From positions 2,105 through 66,104 of the forward strand of contig DHVJ01000061.1 of NCBI GenBank assembly GCA_002412595.1: 64,000 bases of DNA, read 5' to 3'. The translations under genes and the position numbers were made by a program. Positions 51,801-59,390 of the stretch are shown here, piece after piece (positions within the stretch are counted from its first letter, which is position 1; each line of letters begins with the position of its first letter). Below the pieces are notes generated by a model. It made no database searches. It was not told the DNA's origin and saw only the letters and a list, made by a program, of their open reading frames with translations. The DNA is from Anaerolineaceae bacterium UBA5211. GTDB lineage: Bacteria; Chloroflexota; Anaerolineae; Anaerolineales; Anaerolineaceae.

Positions 51801-52081
51801 TATTCCATGACCACAAAAGGAATCCCGTCGGCTTCACCGGCGTCAAAGACCGCCACAATGTTGGGATGATTGAGCTGCGCCACCGCCCGTGCTTCGGCCA
51901 GCAGGTCATTTTTCACTTGTGTTTCCATTTGTGTGGAAATCAGCAGCTTGACCGCCACTACACGCTTGAGCAGTAAATCAAAGCCCTGGTACACAGCCCC
52001 CATGCCCCCACGGCCTAATTCCCGGTCCAGACGATAACGCTGGTTGAGCGTTTGACCAATCATCTGAGCCTGCTTATACAT
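48788..52081 (-). CDS. Serine/threonine kinase fused to NB-ARC-like ATPase and TPRs
   Basis: 1097 residues. Kinase domain about 15-270: glycine loop GRGGMGAVYQG, Lys45, HRDLKPEN (Asp134) and DFGLAR. Then an AAA/NB-ARC-type NTPase (about 290-560) with P-loop GVGGTGKTRLAL (316-323) and LLLILDNCEHLI, as in regulators of the AfsR/LAL kind. The C-terminal 400 residues are TPR repeats (for example ALKMARAAQDQRSQAFVLLG). No membrane span is seen, so probably cytosolic. Its gene starts one base after the SpoIIE-phosphatase stop, so the kinase and phosphatase are one unit. Likely a phosphorylation-based switch; inputs unknown. Confidence 0.93.
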   Translation of the reverse strand: MYKQAQMIGQTLNQRYRLDRELGRGGMGAVYQGFDLLLKRVVAVKLLISTQMETQVKNDLLAEARAVAQLNHPNIVAVFDAGEADGIPFVVMEYMPGASLHEKPPGDLEEIVRSAIQICAALVEAHQHGIIHRDLKPENVISADNGLLKLSDFGLARSLDAQISQENSLSGTLAYLSPEQALDRPLDGRTDLYALGVMLYEFTTGQLPFIADDPLALISLHIHQDPLPPMELVPDLTPEMQTIILKLLAKDPQDRFDNAEQVEEALQEYLFEQQSRARPRILHNIPLDLTSFIGRENEVQQVRELMRSRRLLTLTGVGGTGKTRLALQAARGLLEDYREGIWVVELSTIFESGQVLRAIMGVLDMRTQSSPSLLDALVDYLRPRQLLLILDNCEHLITTCSATAGQLLASCPDLKIMATSREALGVQGEHTFHVPSMQLPQSTDLENVDLWESESMQLFHDRALNVKPDFQPDSNQTRAAARICARLDGIPLAIELAAARVRVMPVEEIAARLSDRFRLLTGGSRSAIPRQQTLEALIDWSYDLLTDPEKVLLQRVSIFAGGWTLSMAETVCADDALPQPEIMDILTRLVDKSLVNSDTRRGEARFNMLETIRQYARNKLIQSGESGQLRDNHLKAFSEFSDTVGPELWHADQVRWMDRLEEEHDNIRAALEWSLGEDCGTAHVLQGVHLAVNIFLFWLVRGYWSECLDWMLKFQKHPVLAEVDDGDITRLTYSIGFIIKELGDLHTAREYFERALKMARAAQDQRSQAFVLLGLGEVAKMERFMDQAEKYIDQSLLIFRDLQYPLGLAQTLACKGGLAADSQGYDQAKQYYLENLEICRKTGHVLGIAGTLMALGRIEMYHGDAEIGRGYLEESLSIFRESRDKSGIAGALSAIGYADLYADNLESSRERYEEVLRINRELRSSPGIGSALIALGEISRSQGNYNAAREYYEEALAINADLGQVGIVMVVAQNLGYVAKQQDDLPQALAYFQRSLRLAHERSVNRFIFYCLLGVAAVYTAMDRWEDALRLFGAGEKMSQQHAYTLDPVDQWEIRQSQKILEKKVPLERRQQLQADGGEMPLAQAISLAEEAYEKGK

Positions 52082-52082
52082 A

Positions 52083-53333
52083 TCAGGCCGTCCTCTTGAT
52101 GACCAGCAGGGTTATGTCGTCAAAGGGGACTTCATTGACGCTGAAGGCGCTTACCTCTTCCTCGATGGCAGCCACTATTTGTTTGGCGCTCGAATTGGCA
52201 TTTTTTTGGAAGGCTTCTTTTAGGCGTTCCTCGCCATAGCGGTCGCTGTCTCCGGCCGCGTCAATAATGCCATCTGTGTAAATCAGCAAACTATCCCCCT
52301 TTTGCAGGGTCAGTGATACTTGTTGATAATCAATGTGCTCTTCAACGCCCGCGGCCATTCCGGTGCGGGATAGAGGCCTGATTTCTGCCGTTGAATGGCT
52401 ATGAAGCAAAGGCGGGTTATGCCCGGCATTCACATAAGTCAGGGCAGGGCTGTCCGGTTCCAGTAAAACATAAAAGAGCGTAATGAACATTTCCTCGGCC
52501 GCATCCTGCCAGATGAGGCGGTTGGCCTCGCTGATATCTCCGGCCGGGCTGCTGCTGCACCCGGTCACCGCGCGGATAATGCTGCGCGACAGAGCCATGA
52601 ACATGGCCGCCGGCATGCCTTTATCGGAAACATCAGCTACCACCAGACCGGTGCGGCCATCCGGCAGGTTTATGAAATCGTAAAAATCACCGCTAACTTC
52701 ATAGGCCGGTTTCCAGCAGGCGGCAAATTCCCAGCCTTTCAGCTGCGGCATTTCGGGCGGGATCAGGTTCGCCTGCACCTCGCGCGCCACCTGCAACTCG
52801 CGCTGCATGCGCCCGGTTTCGACCGCCACCTGATAGAGGCGCGCATTTTCAATGGCAATGCCCGCGCTGGATGCCAGCGACTGCAGTAATTCCAGGTCCT
52901 CCTGGCTGAAGATGCCGTTCTGCAAGCGGTTATCCACGTACACCATGCCCAGTATCCGGTCGCGCAGCAGGATGGGCACGCATAATACTGAGCGCAATCC
53001 GTACAGCTTGACACTGGCGCGCATATCCAGGCGCTCATCTACTTGCGCATTGCTGGTCAATAAAGGCTGCCCGCCTTCGGCCACACGTTCCACAACGCCG
53101 CGTGAAATCTCGAGTTCTGAATTCTCCATATTACGCGCGTCCATACCGCGTGCAGTTTTGAAAACGAGTTGTTTATCCGCATCATACAGCATTAAAAAAC
53201 CGCGTTCTGCGTGCGTGGCCTGAATACTTTCGTCAATCAGCACGTCCAGAACGGTGTTTAAATCCAAAGATGAATTAATTGTTTGTGAAATCCGGTAAAG
53301 AAGCTCCAGCCGCTCGCTGGAAGGTTTGGGCAA
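52083..53333 (-). CDS. GAF-domain PP2C (SpoIIE/RsbU-type) phosphatase
   Basis: 416 residues. N-terminal GAF sensor domain (about 25-165, with VLDVLIDESIQATHAERGFL), a short coiled linker REVQANLIPPEMP and a C-terminal SpoIIE-type phosphatase: GDFYDFINLPDGRTGLVVADVSDKG (metal-binding Asp) and DDITLLVIKR at the end. Such enzymes dephosphorylate anti-sigma-factor antagonists; none is in the window. The TTG start is supported by AAGGAG six bases before it. First gene of the kinase unit. Confidence 0.94.
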   Translation of the reverse strand: MPKPSSERLELLYRISQTINSSLDLNTVLDVLIDESIQATHAERGFLMLYDADKQLVFKTARGMDARNMENSELEISRGVVERVAEGGQPLLTSNAQVDERLDMRASVKLYGLRSVLCVPILLRDRILGMVYVDNRLQNGIFSQEDLELLQSLASSAGIAIENARLYQVAVETGRMQRELQVAREVQANLIPPEMPQLKGWEFAACWKPAYEVSGDFYDFINLPDGRTGLVVADVSDKGMPAAMFMALSRSIIRAVTGCSSSPAGDISEANRLIWQDAAEEMFITLFYVLLEPDSPALTYVNAGHNPPLLHSHSTAEIRPLSRTGMAAGVEEHIDYQQVSLTLQKGDSLLIYTDGIIDAAGDSDRYGEERLKEAFQKNANSSAKQIVAAIEEEVSAFSVNEVPFDDITLLVIKRTA

Positions 53334-53444
53334 ATTGGTCTCCTTGATTGGTCAATAGCCTATCAAAGTCCGATATCTTAATTCATTGTATCATTTCTCT
53401 TTTTAGAGCGGATCAGAGATTTATTAAGCTCCTTGGTAATTAGC

Positions 53445-53490
53445 AAACCAGGGATACGCACAAGAGCCATACCCGGCGCATCCCTGGTTT
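53445..53490 (-). terminator. Hairpin downstream of the P-type ATPase
   Basis: Arms 53445-53459 and 53476-53490 match at 14 of 15 (AAACCAGGGAT... and complement) with a 16-nt loop. Only three T follow on the minus strand, so it may act as terminator or 3'-end protector. Confidence 0.6.
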
Positions 53491-53509
53491 GAATGAAGAT
53501 TTCAGTAAA

Positions 53510-56134
53510 TTATTGGATTGATTGGCCATCCGCCAAAGATTCAACCCGCCTGCTGCCGCGCCAGCGCAGCCATTTAACAGCTTCCTGCCAGAAGGTCCCC
53601 AAAAAAGCCAGCAGCAGAATCAACCCAAGCTGTGCAGCCGAAAGCGGGACAGTTTTGATGGCCGTCTGCAGCAGCATCAGGCTGTTGAGCGCCAAGAGGA
53701 AGAGACCCACCACACCTATCCACAGCAGCATAAGGCGGTTGCTGCTCAGCCCAAGCGAAGTCAGCGGCTGGTGTTCGGAGCGCAAGTTAAGGGCCAGCAG
53801 CACATGGCCGCACAGCCAGGCATAAAAAGCAACCGTCTGCGCGAGTGCCAGGTCCTGGCTGCCAAACCAGGTCCACAAGTAAGCCACACTCACAGCCGCG
53901 AACAACCCCAGCCCACCGCCGATAATTCCCGTCTGCATAGGCCGATCCATGAAACGAGCCTGCGGGTCGCGCGGTTGGCGCTGAAGCAGGTCCATTTCCG
54001 CAGGTTCAACCACAAAAGTTGCAGAAGCTGCCAGGTCCATAAACAATTCCATCAGAATGATCTGCACCGGTGAAAACGGCACAGGCGCACCCAACAGTAC
54101 AGCTAACAAGTTGACCAGAACCAGCGCCAGCTTGCAGGCCAGGTAGTAGCGCACGCCCTTGCGCAGGTTTTCATATATCAGTCGCCCTTCGCGCACCGCA
54201 TTGACGATTGTGATGTAATTATCATCCGCCAGCACAATACCGGATGCCTCGCGGGCCACATCCGAGCCAGTCTCGCCCATGGCCACACCGATATCTGCCG
54301 CGGAAAGGGCCGGAGCGTCATTGGTGCCGTCTCCGGTGACCGCCACACGTTCACCCAGGGCTTGCAGGGCACGCACAATTCGCAGTTTATGTTCGGGTGT
54401 GGTACGCGCGAACACAGAAGTGTTTTGCACCGCAAGCTGCAGCGCTTCATCCGTCATGGCATCCACGTCTAACCCAGTCAGGATGGGCTGGCCGCCATCC
54501 AGGCCGACCTGTACAGCCACGCTGCGAGCCGTGAGGGGATGGTCGCCGGTGATCATCAGCGTGCGAATACCGGCTGCGCGCATTTGGCGGATAGCATCCG
54601 CCGCTTGCGGGCGCACCGGGTCGCTCAAGCCGATCAGGCTGGTGAACACCAAATCACTTTCGGCTTGCTCCTGCGTGACGTTCCCAACCGGCAGCCGGCG
54701 CTGCGCCATGGCCAGCACACGCAGCCCGCGGCCAGCCTGCGCGGCGGCGGTCTGCAAAATGGTTTCCCGCTCAGTCTGGTTCAGTGGAACTTCCTGTCCA
54801 TTCAATAGTTGGCGGGTGCACTGTGACAAGACGGCTTCCGGCGCGCCTTTCACCAAGGCTAAATCTCCAGAAGCACCTCCTGAAATTACAGACATCCGTT
54901 TACGGGTGTTGTCAAAGCTAAACTCCGCACGCAGCTGGCGCCGGGCGCGCAAGTCCTGCGCTTCCACACCGCGCGAACGGGCAAAACGCAGCAGGCCCGT
55001 TTCAAGCGGGTCGCCCAGGAAATCCAGACCCTCCGGCAATGCGCTGGAGCACAGCACGGCGATATCCAGCACTTCTGTGAGGTTATCCTCGCGTTCCAGC
55101 CAGGACACTTCCATCTTATTTTCAGTCAGCGTACCGGTCTTATCCGTGGCAATCACTGTAACCGCCCCCAGGCTCTCGACAGCCTGAAAACGGCGCACAA
55201 TGGCATTCTGTTTGGCCAGACGTTTGGATCCCAAAGCCAGCACCATAGTAATGATGATGGGCATTTCTTCAGGAATCGTGGCAAAAGCCAGCGTCAACGC
55301 GGTCAGCAGCATTTCCTTGAGCGGCTGGTGAGCGATCAGCACCCCCAACAGCGGCACCAACAAGCTGAAACCCAGCGCGAAAATCACCAGCGTCTTGCTC
55401 AATTCGTCCATGTCGCGCTGCAGGGCGGTACGCGGCGCGTGGGCAGACTGCGCCAGGCCGGCCAGCCGCCCAATTTCGGTTTGCATGCCGGTAGCCGTAA
55501 CCACCGCCTTGCCGCGGCCGCGCGTCACCAATGTTCCGGAGAAGACCATATTGGTCTGTTCAGCCAAGGCGGTTTCCCCCGGCAGCCTGGCGGAAGCGTC
55601 TTTTTCCACCGCATGCGATTCACCTGTCAGGGAAGATTCATCCACTGCCAGGCTGTAGGCTTCCAGCAGGCGCGCATCCGCCGGGACGCGCCGCCCGGCC
55701 TGAAGCAGCACGATATCACCGGGAACAACTTCCTCCAGCGATATTTCGGACGGCTGCCCCTTGCGCAGCACCAACGCGGTTGGCTCGCTCAACTTACTGA
55801 GAGATTTGATAGCAACCTCCGCACGCTCCTCGTTGGATTCCTCCACCAGCCAAAGCAGCACAATCACCGCGATGATGGTGATGGCATCTACTAATTCACC
55901 CCACAGGGCATACAGCACACCCGTGACCAGCAGCAGCGCTACCATGGGCTCTTCCTTCAGTTTTTCAACAATTTTCCGAAAGAAGGATTCTTTTTCTTTT
56001 TTAGCCAGGCGGTTTGAGCCGAAAAACTTCAGCCGTTCGGCAGCTTCTTCCGGCCTCAACCCATAACGGCTGTCCACCTGGGCTTTTTCCAACACTTTCT
56101 CAATTGAGATAGCATGATAGACAATGTTTTGCAT
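53510..56134 (-). CDS. Cation-transporting P-type ATPase
   Basis: 874 residues. Phosphorylation motif DKTGTLTENK (Asp331), actuator motif LTGES, nucleotide-domain KGAPEA and hinge GDGTNDAPAL. The ion-binding helix has PEEMP (288-292) where calcium pumps have PEGLP, so the ion is not certain; calcium, magnesium or another divalent ion are all possible. The N-terminal part resembles the P-type cation-ATPase N-domain (RYGLRPEEAAERLK), and there is no heavy-metal-binding domain. The ATG at 56134 is preferred (GGAAG before it) over a TTG four codons upstream. Follows the ChrB-like gene with a 25-base gap, apparently one operon. Confidence 0.93.
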   Translation of the reverse strand: MQNIVYHAISIEKVLEKAQVDSRYGLRPEEAAERLKFFGSNRLAKKEKESFFRKIVEKLKEEPMVALLLVTGVLYALWGELVDAITIIAVIVLLWLVEESNEERAEVAIKSLSKLSEPTALVLRKGQPSEISLEEVVPGDIVLLQAGRRVPADARLLEAYSLAVDESSLTGESHAVEKDASARLPGETALAEQTNMVFSGTLVTRGRGKAVVTATGMQTEIGRLAGLAQSAHAPRTALQRDMDELSKTLVIFALGFSLLVPLLGVLIAHQPLKEMLLTALTLAFATIPEEMPIIITMVLALGSKRLAKQNAIVRRFQAVESLGAVTVIATDKTGTLTENKMEVSWLEREDNLTEVLDIAVLCSSALPEGLDFLGDPLETGLLRFARSRGVEAQDLRARRQLRAEFSFDNTRKRMSVISGGASGDLALVKGAPEAVLSQCTRQLLNGQEVPLNQTERETILQTAAAQAGRGLRVLAMAQRRLPVGNVTQEQAESDLVFTSLIGLSDPVRPQAADAIRQMRAAGIRTLMITGDHPLTARSVAVQVGLDGGQPILTGLDVDAMTDEALQLAVQNTSVFARTTPEHKLRIVRALQALGERVAVTGDGTNDAPALSAADIGVAMGETGSDVAREASGIVLADDNYITIVNAVREGRLIYENLRKGVRYYLACKLALVLVNLLAVLLGAPVPFSPVQIILMELFMDLAASATFVVEPAEMDLLQRQPRDPQARFMDRPMQTGIIGGGLGLFAAVSVAYLWTWFGSQDLALAQTVAFYAWLCGHVLLALNLRSEHQPLTSLGLSSNRLMLLWIGVVGLFLLALNSLMLLQTAIKTVPLSAAQLGLILLLAFLGTFWQEAVKWLRWRGSRRVESLADGQSIQ

Positions 56135-56159
56135 ATTTTCTTCCAACTATTAATCCCTT

Positions 56160-56699
56160 CTATTCATCCTGCGGCAACCCCGCGTGGTCATACACAGACT
56201 GGCTGAAACGTTCGTAAGCCGCGCGGCACTCTACCAGCAGGGATGCGGCTTCAACAGCGTGCTGTGATTGGGTAAAATCGCGCTTGTTGATCTTGGCCTG
56301 CCAGGCTTCCAGTTTAGCCAGATCATCCTCGGCTTCCTCCAGCTCAGCAAAGGTAAACTTCTGTTTCGCGCTTTCTTTTTCATTTTCCGCCAGGAATTCG
56401 CTGCAGCCTTCAATCAGCTCGGTGTATTCCTGCTCACGGTCAGATTGGAAACGCGCCAACAAGTCCGCCTCAATGGCTTCATTAAGCGGCTGCATTCGGA
56501 ATATTTGTCCACTGGCACCCTGGCTCTGCACCAGCTCCAACAACTCCAGCAAAAAAGCCTCATTTTCGTTGTTTTGAGGGAATATCCAGGTACCATTCTG
56601 CAATCCCAGCGCGCCGGCCGCGCGCATCTTGCGCCAAACCGCCACTCGCAGACTGGAAGGATTGCTGGGTAATTGCGACAAGAAAATTAACCAATCCAT
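56160..56699 (-). CDS. ChrB N-terminal-domain protein
   Basis: 179 residues. The first 70 match the N-terminal domain of ChrB, the chromate-resistance regulator: WLIFLSQLPSNPSSLRVAVWRKMR then AAGALGLQNGTWIFPQN. The C-terminal half is acidic and coiled-coil-like; the C-terminal oxidoreductase-like domain of full ChrB is missing. AGGAG lies 7 bases before the ATG. In an operon upstream of the P-type ATPase, with an inverted repeat in the promoter region, so a regulatory role is plausible. Chromate is not proven. Confidence 0.8.
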   Translation of the reverse strand: MDWLIFLSQLPSNPSSLRVAVWRKMRAAGALGLQNGTWIFPQNNENEAFLLELLELVQSQGASGQIFRMQPLNEAIEADLLARFQSDREQEYTELIEGCSEFLAENEKESAKQKFTFAELEEAEDDLAKLEAWQAKINKRDFTQSQHAVEAASLLVECRAAYERFSQSVYDHAGLPQDE

Positions 56700-56723
56700 G
56701 GCCGTGCTCCTTTTTGTAACGTT

Positions 56724-56760
56724 TGTTGCATTCTACTTGAAATTACTAATAAATGCAACA
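56724..56760. promoter_or_regulatory. Inverted repeat upstream of the chrB-like gene
   Basis: TGTTGCATT (56724-56732) and AATGCAACA (56752-56760) are perfect inverted repeats with a 19-nt spacer in the divergent region between chrB-like and yjbQ. Possible operator for the ChrB-like protein. Confidence 0.45.
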
Positions 56761-56836
56761 TTTGTTTCATTAATAAGTTCTATGAATTCGGCTCGTTATT
56801 GGTAAAATCAGCCCTGAAAGGCTGGCAAACAAAACC

Positions 56837-57259
56837 ATGGAATGGCTCAAAGACACATTTGAAATTCGCACCAACGGCAAGGGCATGCTGCCCATCACCC
56901 ACGAAGTTGAAAGCCGCATTCGCGCCTGGGGTATCCGGGAAGGCATGTGTTTCCTATACATCCCGCACGCCAGCGCTTCGCTGACCATCAGCGAGAATTA
57001 CGACCCCAGTGCCAAGCGTGATGTGGAAGCCTATTATGAGCACGCGGTGCCCGAAAACCAGCCCTGGTACCAGCACACATTGGAAGGGCCGGACGATTCA
57101 CCCTCTCATATCCGCGCCACCCTGACACAGCCCAGCCTATCCATCCCGATCGACAACAGTCAGCTCAGCCTGGGCACCTGGCAGGGCATTTTCCTGTTCG
57201 AACACCGCAGCCGCAGCCATCGGCGGCAGATTGAACTGCGCTGTCTTAAAGCCGACTAA
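56837..57259 (+). CDS. YjbQ family protein (UPF0047)
   Basis: 140-residue small enzyme-like protein of the YjbQ family, reported to have thiamine-phosphate-synthase-like activity in some members; true role uncertain. Conserved text: FLYIPHASASLTISEN with a metal-like His, GPDDSPSHIRATL, and QLSLGTWQGIFLFEHRSR. Full family length. Ribosome site not obvious before the ATG. Followed by an EamA transporter in the same direction after 77 bases. Confidence 0.9.
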   Translation: MEWLKDTFEIRTNGKGMLPITHEVESRIRAWGIREGMCFLYIPHASASLTISENYDPSAKRDVEAYYEHAVPENQPWYQHTLEGPDDSPSHIRATLTQPSLSIPIDNSQLSLGTWQGIFLFEHRSRSHRRQIELRCLKAD

Positions 57260-57336
57260 AAATCAGCTCTCCCTTCAGGTTTTCTTTTTTATATTCAGGT
57301 ATACTTGTCGGGTTTAACCCAACCGGGAAATTTACA

Positions 57337-58263
57337 ATGCCGAAATCAAACAAAACACTCAACGCGCAAGTCAAACTGGTAGCCGCCATCGCCATATGGG
57401 GCGGTTCCTTTATCTCCACCAAGATCGCGGTGGGGATCATCTCCCCCATCAGTGTGATCTGGCTGCGATTTTTAGTCGGCTCCATCATTCTGGGTTGGTT
57501 CGCTTATAAGAACGACGACTGGCGCATCACCTCCTGGCGCGAAGCCCTGGATTTCGTAGTGCTGGGCTTTCTGGGCATTACCATCAACCAATGGCTGCAG
57601 TCTGCCGGGCTGGTCACCTCGGAAGCCGCTACCACCGCCTGGATTTTGGCCAGCACGCCCGTGATGATGGCACTGCTTAGTTGGCTGTTCCTGAAAGAAA
57701 AGCTGAATTGGGCTGCCGCGGCCGGCATCCTGATGGCAAGCCTGGGCGTCATCATGGTGGTCAGCAAGGGCGACCTGCGCGCGGCCTTCAGCGGCGGGTT
57801 CGGCCAACCGGGCGACATCCTGATCCTGATCAGCGCGCCCATTTGGGCGGTCTATTCCATCTTGTCCTGCCCGGTGCTGGAGCGGCATTCCCCCATCAAG
57901 GTCACTTTTTACACCTTCCTGTTCGGCTGGCTGATGAGCAACGTGTTCTTCGCCTTCGGCGCGGAATGGACGCCCCTGAACCAGATCCCGGCCGTGGGCT
58001 GGCTGAACGTGATCTACCTGGGCGCGTTCTGCTCGGCATTTTCCTACATCTTCTACAACAACAGCCTGCGGCTCCTGCCCACCTCGCAGGTGGCGGTGTT
58101 CCTCAACCTGGAACCGCTGGTGGCCACCCTGGTGGCCGCGATCGTGCTGGACGAGCGCATCGTACCGGCCACGCTGCTGGGCGGCGCCATGATCCTTTTC
58201 GGCGTGTGGCTGGTCAACCGCAATTCCAGCAGCGCCCAGCCAAACGAAGCTTTCCCGGAATAA
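57337..58263 (+). CDS. EamA/DMT-superfamily transporter
   Basis: 308 residues with ten predicted spans in two EamA repeats. IWGGSFISTKIAVGIISP is typical of the first helix; LVTSEAATTAWILASTPVMMAL and FLKEKLNWAAAAGILMASLGV follow; the second repeat ends FLNLEPLVATLVAAIVLDERI. Exporter of unknown small metabolite. Not closely similar to the other EamA protein at 20.4-21.3 kb. Ends shortly before the DinB/TPR gene. Confidence 0.91.
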   Translation: MPKSNKTLNAQVKLVAAIAIWGGSFISTKIAVGIISPISVIWLRFLVGSIILGWFAYKNDDWRITSWREALDFVVLGFLGITINQWLQSAGLVTSEAATTAWILASTPVMMALLSWLFLKEKLNWAAAAGILMASLGVIMVVSKGDLRAAFSGGFGQPGDILILISAPIWAVYSILSCPVLERHSPIKVTFYTFLFGWLMSNVFFAFGAEWTPLNQIPAVGWLNVIYLGAFCSAFSYIFYNNSLRLLPTSQVAVFLNLEPLVATLVAAIVLDERIVPATLLGGAMILFGVWLVNRNSSSAQPNEAFPE

Positions 58264-58342
58264 TTAACCTTTCCTTAGATTCCATTCATAATTCTCCCCA
58301 TGGTTACAATTAAGGCAAATGATTAATCCATTGGAGGAATCC

Positions 58343-59068
58343 ATGTCAGAAAATGAATTGAAAATAAAAACCGCAGATGTGTTCGCGCTGGTGCGCTCCG
58401 AAGTGGACAATTTTGCCGATGGCCTGAGCGCGGATGAGAAAAACCGGCCCGGATCGCTGCAGCAGTGGTCCGCTAAGTACACACTGGTGCACCTGGCCTT
58501 TTGGGAAAATCACTACGCGCTCGTGTTCGAGAATGGGCTGGCCGGAAAAGAAGTGCCTTCTTCCGGCAGCTACCTGAACCAGTTGAACGATGGGGTGCTG
58601 TATGAACACCATGGACAGCCCTTTGAGGAAGCGCGCGCAGAGGAAGCAGCCGCCTATCAAAAATTTCTCGATTTTTTCGAGCAGGAAATATCACCGCAGG
58701 CATTGGCCGACCCGCAGACAAGACCTTTCCTGAAAGGTTTTTCGCTGCTGAACCGCGTTCTGCGTACTTACGCCGTGCATCCGGTGCATCACTTAAGCGA
58801 CTACTACGTGAAAAACGGCCAAACCGAACGAGCCGAGGAATTACAGGAAGATTTGAGCCAGGCGATGGAGCAACTGCCCATGTGGAAAGCCGAGGCTCTT
58901 TACATGCTGGCCAGCTCCTACGCGCTGATGGGCTGGCCGCAGCGCGCCCTGGTTGAACTGCGCAAAGCCGTGGATGAAAAGCCGGAGTTGCACATCCAGG
59001 CGCTGGCGGATGATGATTTCGAGTCCCTGCGTGGGAAAGCGGCATATCAGAAACTGGTCGAGAAATAA
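58343..59068 (+). CDS. DinB/ClbS-like protein with C-terminal TPR
   Basis: 241 residues. N-terminal part (about 10-165) looks like the DinB superfamily four-helix fold, close to the ClbS/DfsB pattern (QQWSAKYTLVHLAFWENHY), with His residues in HLAFWENHY and VHPVHHLSDYY as possible metal ligands. The last 70 residues hold two TPR-like helical pairs (LYMLASSYALMGWPQRALVELRK). Function not established; a thiol or toxin-detoxifying role is known for related proteins. GGAGG lies before the ATG at 58343, which is why a codon eight positions upstream is not used. Confidence 0.8.
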   Translation: MSENELKIKTADVFALVRSEVDNFADGLSADEKNRPGSLQQWSAKYTLVHLAFWENHYALVFENGLAGKEVPSSGSYLNQLNDGVLYEHHGQPFEEARAEEAAAYQKFLDFFEQEISPQALADPQTRPFLKGFSLLNRVLRTYAVHPVHHLSDYYVKNGQTERAEELQEDLSQAMEQLPMWKAEALYMLASSYALMGWPQRALVELRKAVDEKPELHIQALADDDFESLRGKAAYQKLVEK

Positions 59069-59115
59069 AAACAGCTTTTTTTAATAATTGGGGTTCAACA
59101 GACTGTAAATTGCAT

Positions 59116-59160
59116 TTTATATAAGATAATAGACATTAATTGTCTATTATCTTATATAAA
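59116..59160. terminator. Perfect 20-bp palindromic hairpin at the island edge
   Basis: Arms 59116-59135 and 59141-59160 are perfectly complementary with a 5-nt loop, all very AT-rich. It follows the DinB/TPR gene and marks where base composition drops. It could be its terminator or an end feature of the inserted island. The rest of 59069-59390 contains only the arfB fragment and AT-rich DNA. Confidence 0.65.
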
Positions 59161-59211
59161 TTTCATCACGCGAAAGTAAAGTACTGAAATTTTCTTTGTA
59201 AGTGCAAACCA

Positions 59212-59286
59212 TTAATCATCATAATGAGATCCAGTACGGCGGGAGCGTTTCAGCTCGCCGCGTTTCTTTTTGGTGTCCAGGCGGCG
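59212..59286 (-). pseudogene. Duplicated 3' end of arfB
   Basis: Read on the minus strand, 24 codons before a TAA give RRLDTKKKRGELKRSRR, TGSHY and DD: 18 of 24 residues match the C-terminus of the intact arfB at 61390-61815. A 24-nt stretch (59237-59260) is identical to 61415-61438. An in-frame stop precedes it, so nothing upstream remains. Marks one edge of the DarTG island. Confidence 0.8.
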
Positions 59287-59390
59287 TTAACTGAGTGAAA
59301 AGATTCATATCAAATAAATTATTAACATCTATCTTCAAACCGAAAAAAAATAGAATAACCAAACGTGGTATTGCAATTTAAGTTGTTGTT

